From Ptiloglossa arizonensis (taxonomy: Eukaryota; Arthropoda; Insecta; Hymenoptera; Colletidae): a stretch of DNA of 64,000 nucleotides. A program made the position numbers and the translations under genes. The stretch is from positions 19,146,001-19,210,000 of the forward strand of contig NC_135055.1 of NCBI RefSeq assembly GCF_051014685.1. The letters are read 5' to 3'. The notes beneath the pieces are model-generated. The model was not told the origin of the DNA and made no database searches. It saw only the letters and a list, made by a program, of their open reading frames with translations. Of the stretch, positions 13,635 to 26,400 are shown one piece after another; position 1 is the first letter of the stretch; each line of letters starts with the position of its first letter.

Positions 13635-14560
13635 GCGTGGAACGAATCGTATTACAGATCACCGACGACGAAATTGTTACGTGAATCGATAACGTTGAAG
13701 AAACGTTCCCGATGATCGTCGTCGTGCAACGACTGGTTCGTTTACTCGTAAGAATTCTCAGGAACGAGTCAAATCTTGCAAGTTCCCCGAAATATTTAAA
13801 ATTCGAGCACTGGATTCTCCGTCTCGTTCGCGATACCGCCGCGATTAACATCTTGCATCCATTTGCACGCGTATTTGCATTGAGTGAATAAGATTCTAGA
13901 CCACTGGAAGGAAGTTAGTTTGTAAACTGATTGCAGAAGTGATCTTCGATGATCTCTCACACGCAACGAATGGTTCATGTCTCGTGGGAAATCTTAGCAA
14001 CGGGTTCGGTGTTCTGAAAATTTCCGAAAATGTTTCAAACTCAAACAATGACGCCTTCTGTTCTACCTCGTAGATTGGATCAAATTACAGACTACAGAGA
14101 TCGAAAGTGTTTCGTGAATTAACAACGCGGGGGAAGTATTCTCGGCGCGAAAATCGATACAACCTACGGTACATTTTTCATGAGAAATCTTTGCGAACGA
14201 CTGAAATTTTTTCCAAGTTTTTCTTTCTTTTATCCGCCTCGCGGATTAGCTCGAATTACGAGCTACCGAAAGCAAAAGTGTTTCGTAAATTAACCACGCG
14301 AGGGAAACGTTCACGAGCGAGAAGAACGATACGATGCGCGATCCATTTTTCATGAGAAATCTCACCGACCAGTGAAATCTTGTCGGTCTTCAAAATATTA
14401 AAAATATAATTTCTCCCCTTTATTTCGTCTCGCGGATTGGGTGAAATTACGAGCCACGAGATGCGAAAGTTCTTCGCGAATTAAGAACGCGAGGGGGGAC
14501 AAAAATTCTCGACGAGGGAATCGATGCAACGGAGAGTTTTCCCGCGTAGAAAATCTAATT
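13635..14560. repeat. diverged 170-190-bp tandem repeat
   Basis: The landmark GATTGG(A/G)T.(A)AATTACAG or variant followed by AAAGTGTTTCGTGAATTAA recurs near 14071, 14243 and 14434, with an older copy near 13639. Each unit also contains TTTTTCATGAGAAATCT or a variant. Divergence between copies suggests an old array. Confidence 0.75.
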
Positions 14561-16784
14561 AGCGAGTTAAGTATTTCCATAGCACCGAAAATATTTTATA
14601 CACGAGCGTTACGTGACCCACCTGTACGTGTGCTCTCCTCCGTTGCAACCGCTGTCGCGATTAGCCCCTTGCCTCTGTCTGCCGTGTGACACACGTAGCA
14701 TACCGAAGCAGAGTTCACGTGGTGTGGTAGGTCAGGGTGTCGAGAGGTCCACCCTTACACGAGTCTGCGAAGCTTCCACTCCTGTCAACCGAGTACCTAT
14801 CGGAAGTGTCACGCGCTGTGTTCGGATCCACCCTCTGCTATTCGAGAAGCCCGAAATAAAATGGTGGGCGGGATTAGACGACACCGAGCTGCAGAATGGC
14901 TCGGCGGCAGGTATTCAGTGAAATCGTCGATAACCAGAGACGCGATTTACTGACATTCACCGAGGGTTGTGTTATATCTACCGTGTATTGTACCGCGTAA
15001 AGATTCGCCATTAAGTAAAAGCGAGTAACGCGTCGTTGAACATTCCGAAACTTTCGATATTTGGTGATTTTTTTCTTTTCTTTTTTTTTCGAGAAAAGTA
15101 CAAGACACAACGAACCGAAACTTTGCTCGACGGTTAACGTACTCGCGAGGCGGACCAACCGAATTTTTTCGCGTAAATAGAATTCCAGGTCGATCGATGC
15201 ATCAATTTTTTAGACACCGAGTCGAACGGGGAAGAAATTCGTTCTGTTCCAAGGCCTGTATCTTCGTCGATTCAAGACAGACTGTTTCAGAGGTGTATTC
15301 GAAACCCTAAACTTGAGAAAAGTTTGAGAGAGGAGAACAATTTTTGTCACCACGAGACGCGAGGATCTTGGATCTCTTTGATCCTGCGTGCGATTCTTCT
15401 TTTGTACATCCTTCTTTCGTAATTAAAGCTACTATAATAAACGTGACCGGATACTCTTGCGTTCTCCTTTCGTTCCATCGTGAAGTCAAAAACACGAGTA
15501 TCCTCGATTCGTGATTCACTGTTGATCCAAAGACTTCGAGCGTGTGATCGAACACAAAGGATGCGATACGGTTGAGTTGCAAACTTTGGAAAAATCGAGA
15601 GACAATAAATTACGTAATAAATATCTCGCAAATTGATCTCGAAAAAATATCGATCCACAAGTGTGTTCACGCACCACGATCTCAAAATCGCGCGATGACG
15701 AGAAACTGTTCCAAAGGATCGAAATCAAAGTTTAGGCACCTAGGAGGGAGCGCCTCGCGAGGGAATTGCCAGTGACGTGGCGGAATTTGATTCACGACCT
15801 CGAGTTGCACGGTTCGTTTCCCGAAAAGAAGTCGAGCCTCGAACGAGGGCGGACGCAATTACCGTGTAATTAATTTCGTCGGTCCACGATCTTGTCGCTC
15901 TTGAAAAAAAAGGAAAAAAAGCGTTTCTTTTTTTTTCCAAGAAATTCGCGCGTCGAGCACTCACCACGGTTCTCGGGAGCGGAGGGAGAGCAAGAGGTGG
16001 GGTTTGGGGTGACGGTGGGGGGATTAAAATTGAAAGAAAACGTTCCCTGGCTGGTCACGGAGCGGACAATGCGCGCGCGTGCATAGCGGGGTTCTGAAAT
16101 TCGATTCGCATTTTCATGCATAACAAAAGGCGCGCGAGACACCGCGTGCAATTGGTCTGCGGGTGTCGGCCCTTTTGGAAAGGCAATTCGATGGGCGCAA
16201 CAACGCTCTGGTACGCGGTTGGTCGTTAGAACACGTCAATTGCGTTAAAACGTCGAGGAGGTATTGTCATTGTCTGGCCGCTCGCGAGACAGGAGCGTTG
16301 CGTAACCGTGAGTTGAACGCGGATAAATTAAATCTCGTTGTGTTTAATCGCTATCGCCGTTTACGAGCTCGTTCGGGCAAGGTCAGGAGGTTCTCCTAAC
16401 GCGGCAATAAGAGGGCACCGGGACAGGGTGCAGAGGAGAGGGCGGTGTGGGGGCTGGGGAGGGGGGAGGGGGCTCGTTAACATGCCCTGTGTACGATTCC
16501 CGCCACGTGCTCCCGTTCCTACGACGTTGCATTAAGCAGATTGCTCGCTCCGATTTTCTGTCCACGGAACAGAGACACCCGGCCGTGATACGCCTCGCTA
16601 AAAGCGTATTTGTTTCGCTCCCGTTCGAGCTGACAGATGCTGGGTAGTTCCGCCTCGCGGATAAACCTTACGGCGCTCGGTTAATCGTAATAAAGGAGAG
16701 AGCGCGCGCGAACGCGGCACGCGTCGCGGCGCCTTCCGCGATATACACACGTACGTGTCTACGTGTATTCGATCAGGAGTACGT

Positions 16785-17230
16785 CAATTTGTGCGGATTC
16801 GAACGTTTCGACAAGTTCGAACGAGCGAAACGATGCACGACGCGAAGTCGACGCAAAGAAACGCGAAGCTGCGAACGTCGCCGCGACGCCTTTGTGATAC
16901 ACGTTCGATCGGGTAGACGAGTCTGCGCGAATCCACGAGTGTCAACCTTCTGTGAACAAACCCGACGATTTACGCGAAAACGGTGCAAACACGCGCGAAC
17001 GAACGCGTCACGACGCCACCGCGATGTACGTTCGATCGGTGGGACGCGTGTTCGTCGATTACGCGAATCTGTGCGGTTTAACGTCTTAGAACGAACGAAA
17101 CGATTCCCGCGATGTCGATGCGAACGAGTGTTTGCGAACGAACGACGCGCGTCGAGGCGCTTTTGTGATACATATCCGATCAGAGAGACGAGTTGTATCT
17201 TCAAACGTCTCCGAATGTACGAAACGATCG
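16785..17230. repeat. CpG-rich 130-145-bp tandem repeat, three units
   Basis: The motif TTTGTGATACACGTTCGATC or variant, followed by GG(A)GACGAG, recurs near 16890, 17022 and 17163. Both strands carry arginine-rich open frames over 140 codons here. Those are best explained by the CpG-rich repeat itself rather than by a gene. Confidence 0.65.
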
Positions 17231-17679
17231 AGCGGTGAGTTTAACGCACTTTGTGTTCGAATTACGCGCCTTGCCTCCGATTTTTACGAACTGTGATTTG
17301 TGGCTTCTTTTAACGGCTGGTGTTAATACGAGTTCCTTCGCGAGCAAAGATCTCGCGAGAAAACCGAGTATTAAAAATCTTTCTCGCGTCGATGATTTTC
17401 TTACCGAAAATATATAAACGTATCGTTGACAGTACTCGTGAAAAAGTAGAGATACTTTCCGTTCTTTTTCGGAATAAAGTACGCATTGTATTTTCCCAAT
17501 TCGAAGACGAGATTAAAGAAAGATTGGTAATTTCCCGTGTACGTGTTCAATTCTCGTTCAAAGACGATATTAAAATTTAAATGCTCGAATAACCAACGAA
17601 AACTCGTGTTATTAATATTTCACTGGACCGATATATATGTGAAACGTATTCGATTGAAAGACAGGATAAGAGGAGGGGG

Positions 17680-17870
17680 GCGTTATTGTCCCCGCGGCAT
17701 TAATTGCCCGTTACCCGGCTTACGCAACGCCGCACTTTCGCTAAGTAATATTTATGCAAAAGAAACTCGGTTAATGGACAGGGCCCGGTCAACCATAAAT
17801 TGTTAATGTAATTCCAAAAACGATTTAATGCCGCGCAATGAGCTCGCGCGCGGTTTGCTCCTCGTTTATC
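17680..17870. promoter_or_regulatory. possible conserved non-coding element 5' of the receptor exon
   Basis: The block contains CGCGGCATTAATTGCC, ATTTATGCAAA, GGTTAATGGAC and AATTGTTAATGTAATT. TAAT-type and ATGCAAA words cluster among GC-rich flanks. Such clusters are typical of homeodomain or POU binding in insect enhancers. Conservation cannot be judged from one sequence. Confidence 0.2.
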
Positions 17871-18461
17871 CAGATTGTTTTCGGTAAAAACACGTCTATG
17901 TATTTGTATCTTCGTTCTCGACGGTGAACTTCGTTCAATATTTACCTTGCCCGCGAAAATCAAAATTAAATATTCCATAGAACGATTTATTTTTCAGCTC
18001 GACCGGATCATCTCTCCCCGCAGTATTTTTTCATTAATCTTGATCTTTGCGATCGGACGTTGTTTATGAAAAATTCTTTTCCCATAATTAAAGTCATTAC
18101 AACAGTACTCTCGAGAGACACTATTGACCCAAAGTTCTCGAAACGATAAGTCACGGAAGGATAGAACGCGTTTCGAGCTATTCCCCCATATCAATTTACG
18201 TAGAAATTCATAGAAAGTAGAAAATATCGGACGAAGATATCTCGCGACGATACTGTTTGGCCAATTGAGCCTATTAATTTCACCCGAAAAATCCTCCGAG
18301 TTCCCCCCCATTGCGCGATAAATTAAACGACCCTTTCACCGCTCCAGGTCCCTTCGACGCGCTCAATTTCCTAATAACTCTCGCAAGAATTCCGTTCCAA
18401 TTTCTCGCGCACGATCGATCGTTTCTTATCTCAAAGAACACGCACGGTTGTTCGTTTTCAG

Positions 18462-18515
18462 ATGAGGAGCAACCGGAAGGACGCCTTGAGTCGTCGGAAC
18501 AGCGACGGCGACTGA
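18462..18515 (+). promoter_or_regulatory. upstream ORF in the receptor 5' UTR
   Basis: An ATG directly at the predicted exon start (18462) opens a 17-codon frame (MRSNRKDALSRRNSDGD) in a different frame from the receptor. It ends with TGA at 18513-18515. The receptor ATG at 18518 follows only 2 nt later. Such spacing could limit ribosomes reaching the main start or permit reinitiation. It depends on the acceptor at 18461 being used; if a different transcript start is used, the uORF changes. Confidence 0.4.
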
Positions 18516-20485
18516 TTATGACGCGCGTCCGGCCGCGCCGCGATCTCTCTCGTCTCCTCCTGCCATTCTCATCCTCCGAGACCCTTCATCTACCCCGCAG
18601 CCTGATCCTTCTCCTCCTCGGCCTCGTCTCCATCCGCAGCGTCCTGCCGTGCAACGAAAGGACAAGGCCCCAGAGCCATGACCTCGCCACGTTTCCGTGC
18701 CTCGCCGACACAACGGAGAGAAAACAATACCGGGGGGACGTCGACGAATCTCGAGAGTGGATTGAACGCGGTTTGAACCGGGAGGGATTGTTCCCCGAGA
18801 TCGACGGACCGCGGAAGGAAACGAATCCTTCGAAGCTGCTCCCGAAGAAGAACCTCCAGAGGAGCAGAGAACTCTCGTACTCTGTGGAAGACTCGCGGTA
18901 CCCTTCGACGAGGTCCGATCGAACATCGAAGGAAGCGAATCTAGAGGAGAAAAATATCCAGGGGGGCCGAGGACACTTGTACCTTGTTGAAGACTCACGG
19001 TACCCTTCGACAAGGTCCGATCGAGCATCGAAGGAAGCAAATCTTTCGGAGAGAATCATCGAGGAGAGCAGAGGACACTCGTACCCTGTTCAAGATTCAC
19101 GGTACCCCTCGACAAGGTCCGATCGAGCATCGAAGGAAGCGAATCTTTCGGAGAATAATATCCAGAGGCCCAGAGGACACTCGTACTCTGTTGAAGACTC
19201 ACGGTACCCCTCGACGAGGTCCGTTCGAGCATCGAAGGAAGCGAATCTTTCGAAGAGATTCATCGAGGGGGGCAGAGGACACTCGTACCCTGTTCAGGAT
19301 TCACGGTACCCCTCTGTAGGCCCCAGTCGAGCGTCGAAGGAAACGAATCTTTCGAAGTTACTCTCGAAGAAAAACATCAAGAAGAGCAGGGAACGCGCGT
19401 ACCCTGTCGAGGACCCACGGTACCCCTCGACGGTCCCCCATTCATCGAGCAGTCGTCGCACGGAGGCTCGTAGACGTCACGGGAAGCGAAAATATCGTCG
19501 CGAGAAGGATGCAACGAGCGAAATCGAGACGACTTCGTCGAACGGCTACGACACCGATACGACGTACGTCGCGCTGAAGGTGGAAAGGAAGTTCAGGGGC
19601 GAAGAATCGGAGAGTCCCCTCGAGCATCGAGAATCGCTCTCCGATCGCGGCGAACGCCACGATGTGAACCCCAGATCCGTGAGAAGGAACAGGTCCGATA
19701 GAGTCACGGATAATCCGAAACCGAAGGAAAACAACGAGACGGAGAACGCGATCGATCCGACAGCGACGAACGGTGGTGTGTTTTCGAACGAGAGCTACGA
19801 GGAACCGTTCACGGGGTTCGAGGGCTCGCAAAAGTTCCCCATAAAAGTGACGTATAAGCCACCGGTGGTACAGCAAGTGGAGAAGTTCGACAGGAGGCAC
19901 TTCGGCCCGCCGAAAATTGAGCTAACCGAGACCACTCCGGCTACCTACTCGACCACCATTTCCCCCGATTTGCCGAAGAGTCCTGGCAGAGACGTTCTTC
20001 ATCGACACCGCAAGGTCGATGATAATACCGAGGAGGAGGGCAGGCAGCAGGAAACGATCGATGCGAACGAAAACGTCAACGACACCGCCGACGAATTCTG
20101 GTTACCCGGTGCATCCTCGGGACGACGATCCTCGAACATAGCCAGCGGGAAATCCGCCACGGAGGAGAGGCGCGTCTCGACCTCCTCCACGACGTCTTTC
20201 TCGACGTTGACGTTGACGAGCTCCGGCGAGAGGGACTCGGAGAACGGGTCGTCGCGCGTCGAGCAACAGGAAGAGGAGGACCAGTACGATGTCACGGCGT
20301 CGAGCGTAAAACCGAACGAGAAAGTGAACATAACCATTCTGGGCCTGTTCGAGATGACGCGAGGCGCTGAACCGAGACCCGACGGTCCCAGCGAGCTGCA
20401 AGCGGCCAGGTTGGCCGTCGAACGTGTCAACGAGATGAACGTTCTGTCCAAGTTCGAACTTCGGCTCATTCACAACGATACAAAG
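18462..20485 (+). CDS. GABA-B-R2: GABA-B-R2 exon 1: 5' UTR, signal peptide, repeat-bearing extension, start of flytrap domain
   Basis: The frame is open without a stop from 18311 to the donor at 20486 (AAG|GTAAGG). A splice acceptor (TTCGTTTTCAG) ends at 18461, so the exon probably starts at 18462. I place translation at ATG 18518 because it is followed by a basic N-region and a hydrophobic core (SLILLLLGLVSIRSVLP, residues 28-44), a plausible signal peptide. Residues about 45-120 are polar and unrecognised, 123-312 carry tandem repeats, 313-330 are very basic, and 330-601 are S/T/E/R-rich with possible N-glycosylation sites such as NES. Residue 602 begins the first beta strand and helix of the ligand-binding domain, ending LIHNDTK. 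The exon ends in phase 0 at residue 656. A roughly 600-residue leader is far longer than the short leader of typical GB2 proteins. The frame is also open upstream of the ATG, so a coding upstream exon is not excluded. Confidence 0.85.
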
Positions 20486-23400
20486 GTAAGGGAGAGCAAT
20501 TATTGATTTTTGCTGCGTTGTACTCGAGTGGTGTTCGTGATCGAGTAGCCGAGTATCCGAATGTTCGTTATACGAATAAGTATAATCAATTGTACGAATA
20601 GTATTAACACGGTCGAGTGTTCGAATAGTGTTCAAATAATACCCATTCTTATTCGGATAGTCAAGTGTTCGAATAGTACCAATTTGTGTTCCGATAGCCA
20701 AGTAGTCGATTGAATAGTATCTAATTGTATAATCAATTACACGAATAGTATTCAAATGGTCACATATTTTAAATGTATTCGAATTCTAATTCTAATTCTA
20801 ATTATATACCTATTTCTATTCAAATAGTACTCATTCTCATTGAAATAGTCGAGTGTTCGAATAGTACCTATTCCCAATCGAGTGGTCAAATGTTTGAATA
20901 GTACCTACTCACATTTGAGTAGCCAAATATTCGAATACTACGAAAGTAGTACCTATTTAAATGATCGAACTTCGAACAGTACTTACTCCTACTGAAACAC
21001 TCGTCACATTCGAGCAGCACTTATTCGAACAGTCAACTGTTCGACCAGGATTCGTATTCTACTCTCGAAACATCGAAGCCATCGAAGCGTACAAATACTC
21101 GAATGGCGAAAAATTCGATAACCGTTCCGCGGCCCGAATACGTGTTACATAAATATTTCCCTGCAACCGCGAGCACGAAAGCTGGCACTATTCGAACACG
21201 GTCCTTTACCAGTTCCGCGAGTACACGTCGCGTCTCGAGTGTGTACGCGAGTGAGAATTTCGCGACGGTGACGACACACGTCCGCGTTCTCCACGGTTAT
21301 CCGCGAGAAGCATAGCGTCCTGTCGCGCGATCAGACTTTCGACGGTAACCGTAAACCGTTGCGAAACACATTACCGCGAAAAACAGCTCCCACGTATCTT
21401 CCGACAGCTCAACTAACTGCGGCCCGTGTACGCGTCGCGAGCGTCCTTCCCGCTCGAGAAGCCGTCAGAATTAGAATACGAAACCGACGCGAGACGCGAC
21501 GGAAAGAAATAACTCCCTGGAACGTTCGCGTTATTTGAAATCGTACCGACCGATTTCTCTAGCCCACCCATTCCTGCATCGTATCGTGGTTCCCCGCCAA
21601 TGGACGAATCCTCGAGGGAACACGGTTCCGTACCTCGTCCGCGCAACAATTTCTCCAACCGTCGTGGCATCGATATTATGTGCGTCACATCCTCGAACAG
21701 GTGTTCCGCGACGATTCCCGCAACACGGTGGCATTTTCCGCGCGACGGAATATTTTCGATGTAAAACGTCTCGGTGAGTTACCGGGCTCGTTGAAAAGGG
21801 GGTCGAAATTTTACTTCGAGATTAGCCATCCATCCTTCTTACACCACGAATCATTTGATCGATTCGAATCCAACATCGATCCTCGACATCCGGCCGGTTT
21901 GGAATTTCATTTTCGGCGTGTCTCGAGCCGCACGTGTCTCACCGATCCCTCGTTGTAACGAGAATACATATTTAATTCGCGTTAAAGTACGTTATTAGGT
22001 GAGTAGCGTGATCCCGCTCCGTGGTTTTTTGTTATTTTCGTCGCGAGCGCGCGCCACGTACAACGTGCGCGTCAAACTGTTTTTCGTCGCGTCGGGGCAA
22101 CTTTTTCGTCTAGTTTGTGTCAACTGCCACTCCTCGTCCCCCCTCATCGACGAGTTGTCGATAACCGTGTAACGAGACTCGTTGGTTTTCCTCTCCGAAA
22201 CACGCGATTCCGCGCGAGAGCAATTAAATCGCGCGTCTTCGTTCGACGAGCGCAACGCAGAGCGCTCGTGGTTCTCCGCTCGGTTGTTGTTCTTTGTCTC
22301 GTGAAAGAAAAACAACGGGGGGGAAAAAGAAAAGGGAACAAAAGAGAGACACTACCGTCTCTGGAGATACTTTTGACCTTTGCGACACTCCGTTCTCGAA
22401 TCAACCGTACCGCGAAAGTATATTAAATTTTCTACGCCCCTTGTTCGTCGGAACGGCGAACTGGCAACGGGTGATTCGTCGGAATTTAAACGCGAACTGG
22501 TCGTTGTACGATAGAATATGTAAAAAAAAAAAGGATTATCCGAGAAACGAAGCATAAAATTGCACAAAATTATACGTATTACGATTTATCGCACGCCCGA
22601 GGGAAAATTTAGAACATCAAAGTAATGGTTATTCGAGCACGAGAGTCTTTAACGTCGTCAAAGACGCGGGAAAATTAAACACCCTCGAACGCGCGATTGA
22701 TTATCTTCGAGGAAAGACATGCGATTTTAACCGGGAGTATACGAAAAAGAGATCCGGTTAGAAGAGAAATTAATTGAAAGAAAACTTGTTAGAAAATCGC
22801 AAAGACTACGGGGCGAACGTTAACGCAGCGTTGCACGTTCGATGGTGATTTAATCGTCCGAAGTAAAAATATTCTTTTATATTCAATATGCAAAGGTGAA
22901 ACGAGGTTTAGCAATCGGATCAAGTGTCACGTTGTACGTTCTCTTCCCGTGTATTATCAATTATACGGTCGAAAATATTTCATTTTCGTGGGGTCTTTAA
23001 CGATATTAAAAATTCTCGTGCTCGAATAGCCGTTACTCCGATTTCGTTCGATTCTATTATATTCAGCGACCAATGCTATATTTTCTTCGAAAGGTCGATG
23101 AAACCGAAACGTTGAATTTATCGATAAATTAAATTTTTCGTGGAAATCGGTATCAAATCGAACGAAGGCAAATTGCTCGCTCTGGCGATAAATTGTGCTC
23201 GACCGTTCCATGGAAAATAATACAATGTAAAACGATTTTCTACCTTAACACCGCGTTGCGGTTTCCATCGGAAGGAACGTACCTCGATAGGTTTACCGTA
23301 CGGGGGTTGTGTTTTGCGGGCGAGTGGCCAGAAAAATAGGGGAAGAATTAACTCAACAAGTTGAGGGTGGTAACCCTTTAATTCAAGCGAATTACTCTCC

Positions 23401-26400
23401 CCCGAATGGTTAGTGGTTGCGCCCGCGGTCACGGATAAACGCGAATCGAATACAGATCAGTTTTTGCCCCGGAACTTTCCCGTCCATTTTATACTCCGCC
23501 AGAGAGAGAGAGAACAATGTTTGAAAATAATTTCAATCCTCGCACGAACAATACTTTTGGTGGAAATTACCAAGAGGAACGTTTGGTAAAACGTTCAAAT
23601 AATGCCAAAAAATAACGTCACGAAATTCTTTGAAAATATTTAACGACAATCGTATATTTTTAGAATCGGTGGAATTAACAGGGAAAAAAGAATACGGAGA
23701 CAAATTACTCTCCCCTTGATAGCGCGAGGGGACACCAATTTTCGAGGCCCCCGGAAAAGCCAATATATTTGAAAATATTTAATAAATGTTGCGCTCGAAC
23801 GGAACATCTCGCGAAAAAGTGACAGTATCGAAGAAATACTCTTGTAAACGTTCGGTGTAGATAGGGGATGGAAAAATTATTGTAACATATTTTTGTAACA
23901 TATTTCCGACACCTTCGATTCTTCCCGTTCCCCCCGTATCGAGATACAACGTACGCACAAAGTCACAACGTAGAAAGTGTAAACACCCTCGTATCGATCG
24001 CACGATGAGTGTCTCTGGTCCTACCAAATAAAAAATAAAAAAAAATTGGAATTTTTAAATAGCGAAAATTCCTTCGCGAATGAAAAAATGTAAATTTTGT
24101 GCGACACAGTGCAATCTCCGAACGGAGAATTAATTCTCGGCGTCCACCTCTCTCGAACGCGATCTTCGAATCGCAAGTACACGGGCCGGAGGAGTTAGTT
24201 CAACAAGTAGAGAAATTAACTCCACCCGGTCCGTGACAAGTAAATCCGAAGAAAGAGGACGGTTAATGGCGAGCACGTAGAGATACCACCCTCCGCGAAA
24301 GACTCGGTTGTTTTCACGAAAATTTTCATACGCCGCCATTACCGGATTGAGAAAATCCTCCGCGACGGGACGAGACGAGGCCTCGGCCGATTACTTTTCA
24401 GTTTGGCGGTTCGTGGTTGGTTCTCCGTTTCCCTCTGACGGAGTCTCATTAAATACGGGCCCGGAGCGTCACGTGGCTTTTACGTGTCTTTGGTGAATTC
24501 AACGGAGTGCGTGAGACCGTTTTACGTCCCCTCGATCCGCTGTGTGTGGCGTATGAATATCTTCCTCCGGCCCCGGCTGAAAATGGGATTCGGAACGAGG
24601 AACGGCCGTAGGCCATTTGTAATTTAACCAATCTCACACTGACAAAGTTCCACGGTGAAAGCTGGGGTGTTCGTACCCGTCTTCCACGAGGAGTTCGAAA
24701 AACCAGAATTTTCCCGCACCGCCCGTTTCCCTCCACGCCAACACCCCCTTAGCCGATCACCGTCTCGCTTCCACCCAGTCGCGAGTTCCTCGCGTTGAAA
24801 CGGAGCCTTCTTTCGACCAAAATCTCGTCCCCTACGCCCGCTTGATCTCCGAATTATTCGTTCTCTTAACGCGTTCGCGTTCCACGGAAAATTTGCATAT
24901 CGCTGCGCGCGATAACCGAGCGTCCCCCTCGCTCGAGGGTTCTCTTTTTTCGTCCCGTGGACGATAACTGACACCGTTCACGAAAATGGAAACAGAAGGA
25001 CGTTGTCTCGCCGTCGTCTTGAAACGCTTTTCTTGTACAACGTGATTTTATCCCAACTTCGATATCCGAGAATAAATAGAACAGAAACATCCCCCCGTCG
25101 CGCCACGCGGCGGCTGACCTTAATCATTCACCGAGAAACCGCACTCTCCTGATTCGTTTCGAGTTTCCTGCTAATTAATCAAGAACATCGTCGCTCGGAT
25201 ACTCGTACAAGATCCTCGCGACTTTGTCGATGGAGTACAACGGGGAACGTTTCGCAAAACCATTCGCGAGTTAACGAGTAATCAACCCTTCCACGTTCGG
25301 CGCCGATCGTACGTGCGGAACGCGAACGCGGAAAGTATATTGTCGATCGGGGGAAATCGAAATTACACGGAGAGAGAGAAAGAGAGAGAGAGAGAGACGC
25401 GAACACACGCACAGATACACACACGTGCGTACACGTGAACAGGTGGAACGCGATTCGTTCGGTCGACGTTTGCGATTCCATCGTAGAAATTGGTTAAAAG
25501 GATGCGCGAACGTGATTACTCGGGGGGCACGCACGACGTAATTAAAAAAAAAAAGAGAAAAATCTCCACGAACGGAACGTACGGTTTTCGCGATACAGAA
25601 ACGGATACGTTATCGGTGCACGTGGTTACGTTATCTCTCGATCGTTGGTCGTTTCCCCGCGATCAATTTTTCAAGGAACACCCCGTTTCCTTCGTAACGG
25701 AACCGCGCCACGCGATTCGTCGGATGGTAATTAAAAAAGAAAAAACTGGTTCCCGATTCTATTATATACCTCGTGGACTCTCCTTTCGCGGAGCACCGGC
25801 TCTCTCCGCTCACCCCCCTGATCACCCCGTATTCTAAAATGTAATTTTTCTTCTTGCCCGACGAAACGCGAAGGAACGCTAAAGGAAAAGAAACTCGTCC
25901 CGCGGGCGTAGTGATTAAAGTGGTACCCTGTTTCGGGAAGTGGGTTAGCCCTGAAAAGCGCTCCGTTATCAGCGATATCGAATTAAACTGGAGACGCGGT
26001 GCAAAGGGGTGTCTACGGAGGGGGAGAGAGGGAAATCCCCTTCCCGGGGAGTGTTTAAAAACTGGCGCTCTCGAATCGGATAATCCTTTCCCATCGAACG
26101 AAAAACTCAAAGGCTTTTCGAATGTCTCGGGGAACGAGCACGGGGCGTTACGCTTTGTATTTTTTTTTTTCCATCGTTTTTTCTTTCTTTTTTTTTCGTC
26201 AAACGTTTCTCTATCGCGGGACTTTTTTTTCCTTTCCTTTATCCCTTCCATTCGCTGGCAAATGGAAACATCCTGATGAAATTCGATGCGTTTCGATAAA
26301 AACTATTTGCGCTCATTTGTTCCGAAGCGCGTCCGGAAAGATAAGACGACTGCACGCTCCGCGAGGTTATCGCGGATTGTTTTTTGTCACAGACCTCACC

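Noticed and set aside
16773..17238. Overlapping arginine-rich frames on both strands
   Set aside because: Both are explained by the CpG-rich tandem repeat. A repeat without stops gives long frames in several phases.
18311..18517. Start of the receptor frame upstream of ATG 18518
   Set aside because: The first codon of the open stretch at 18311 is TTG, and the region before 18461 ends in a splice acceptor. The ATG followed by the signal peptide is the better start.
25631..26251. 206-codon minus-strand open frame
   Set aside because: It begins in a lysine-rich stretch encoded by the complement of a poly-T tract and shows no domain. It is most likely a chance frame in intron 1.
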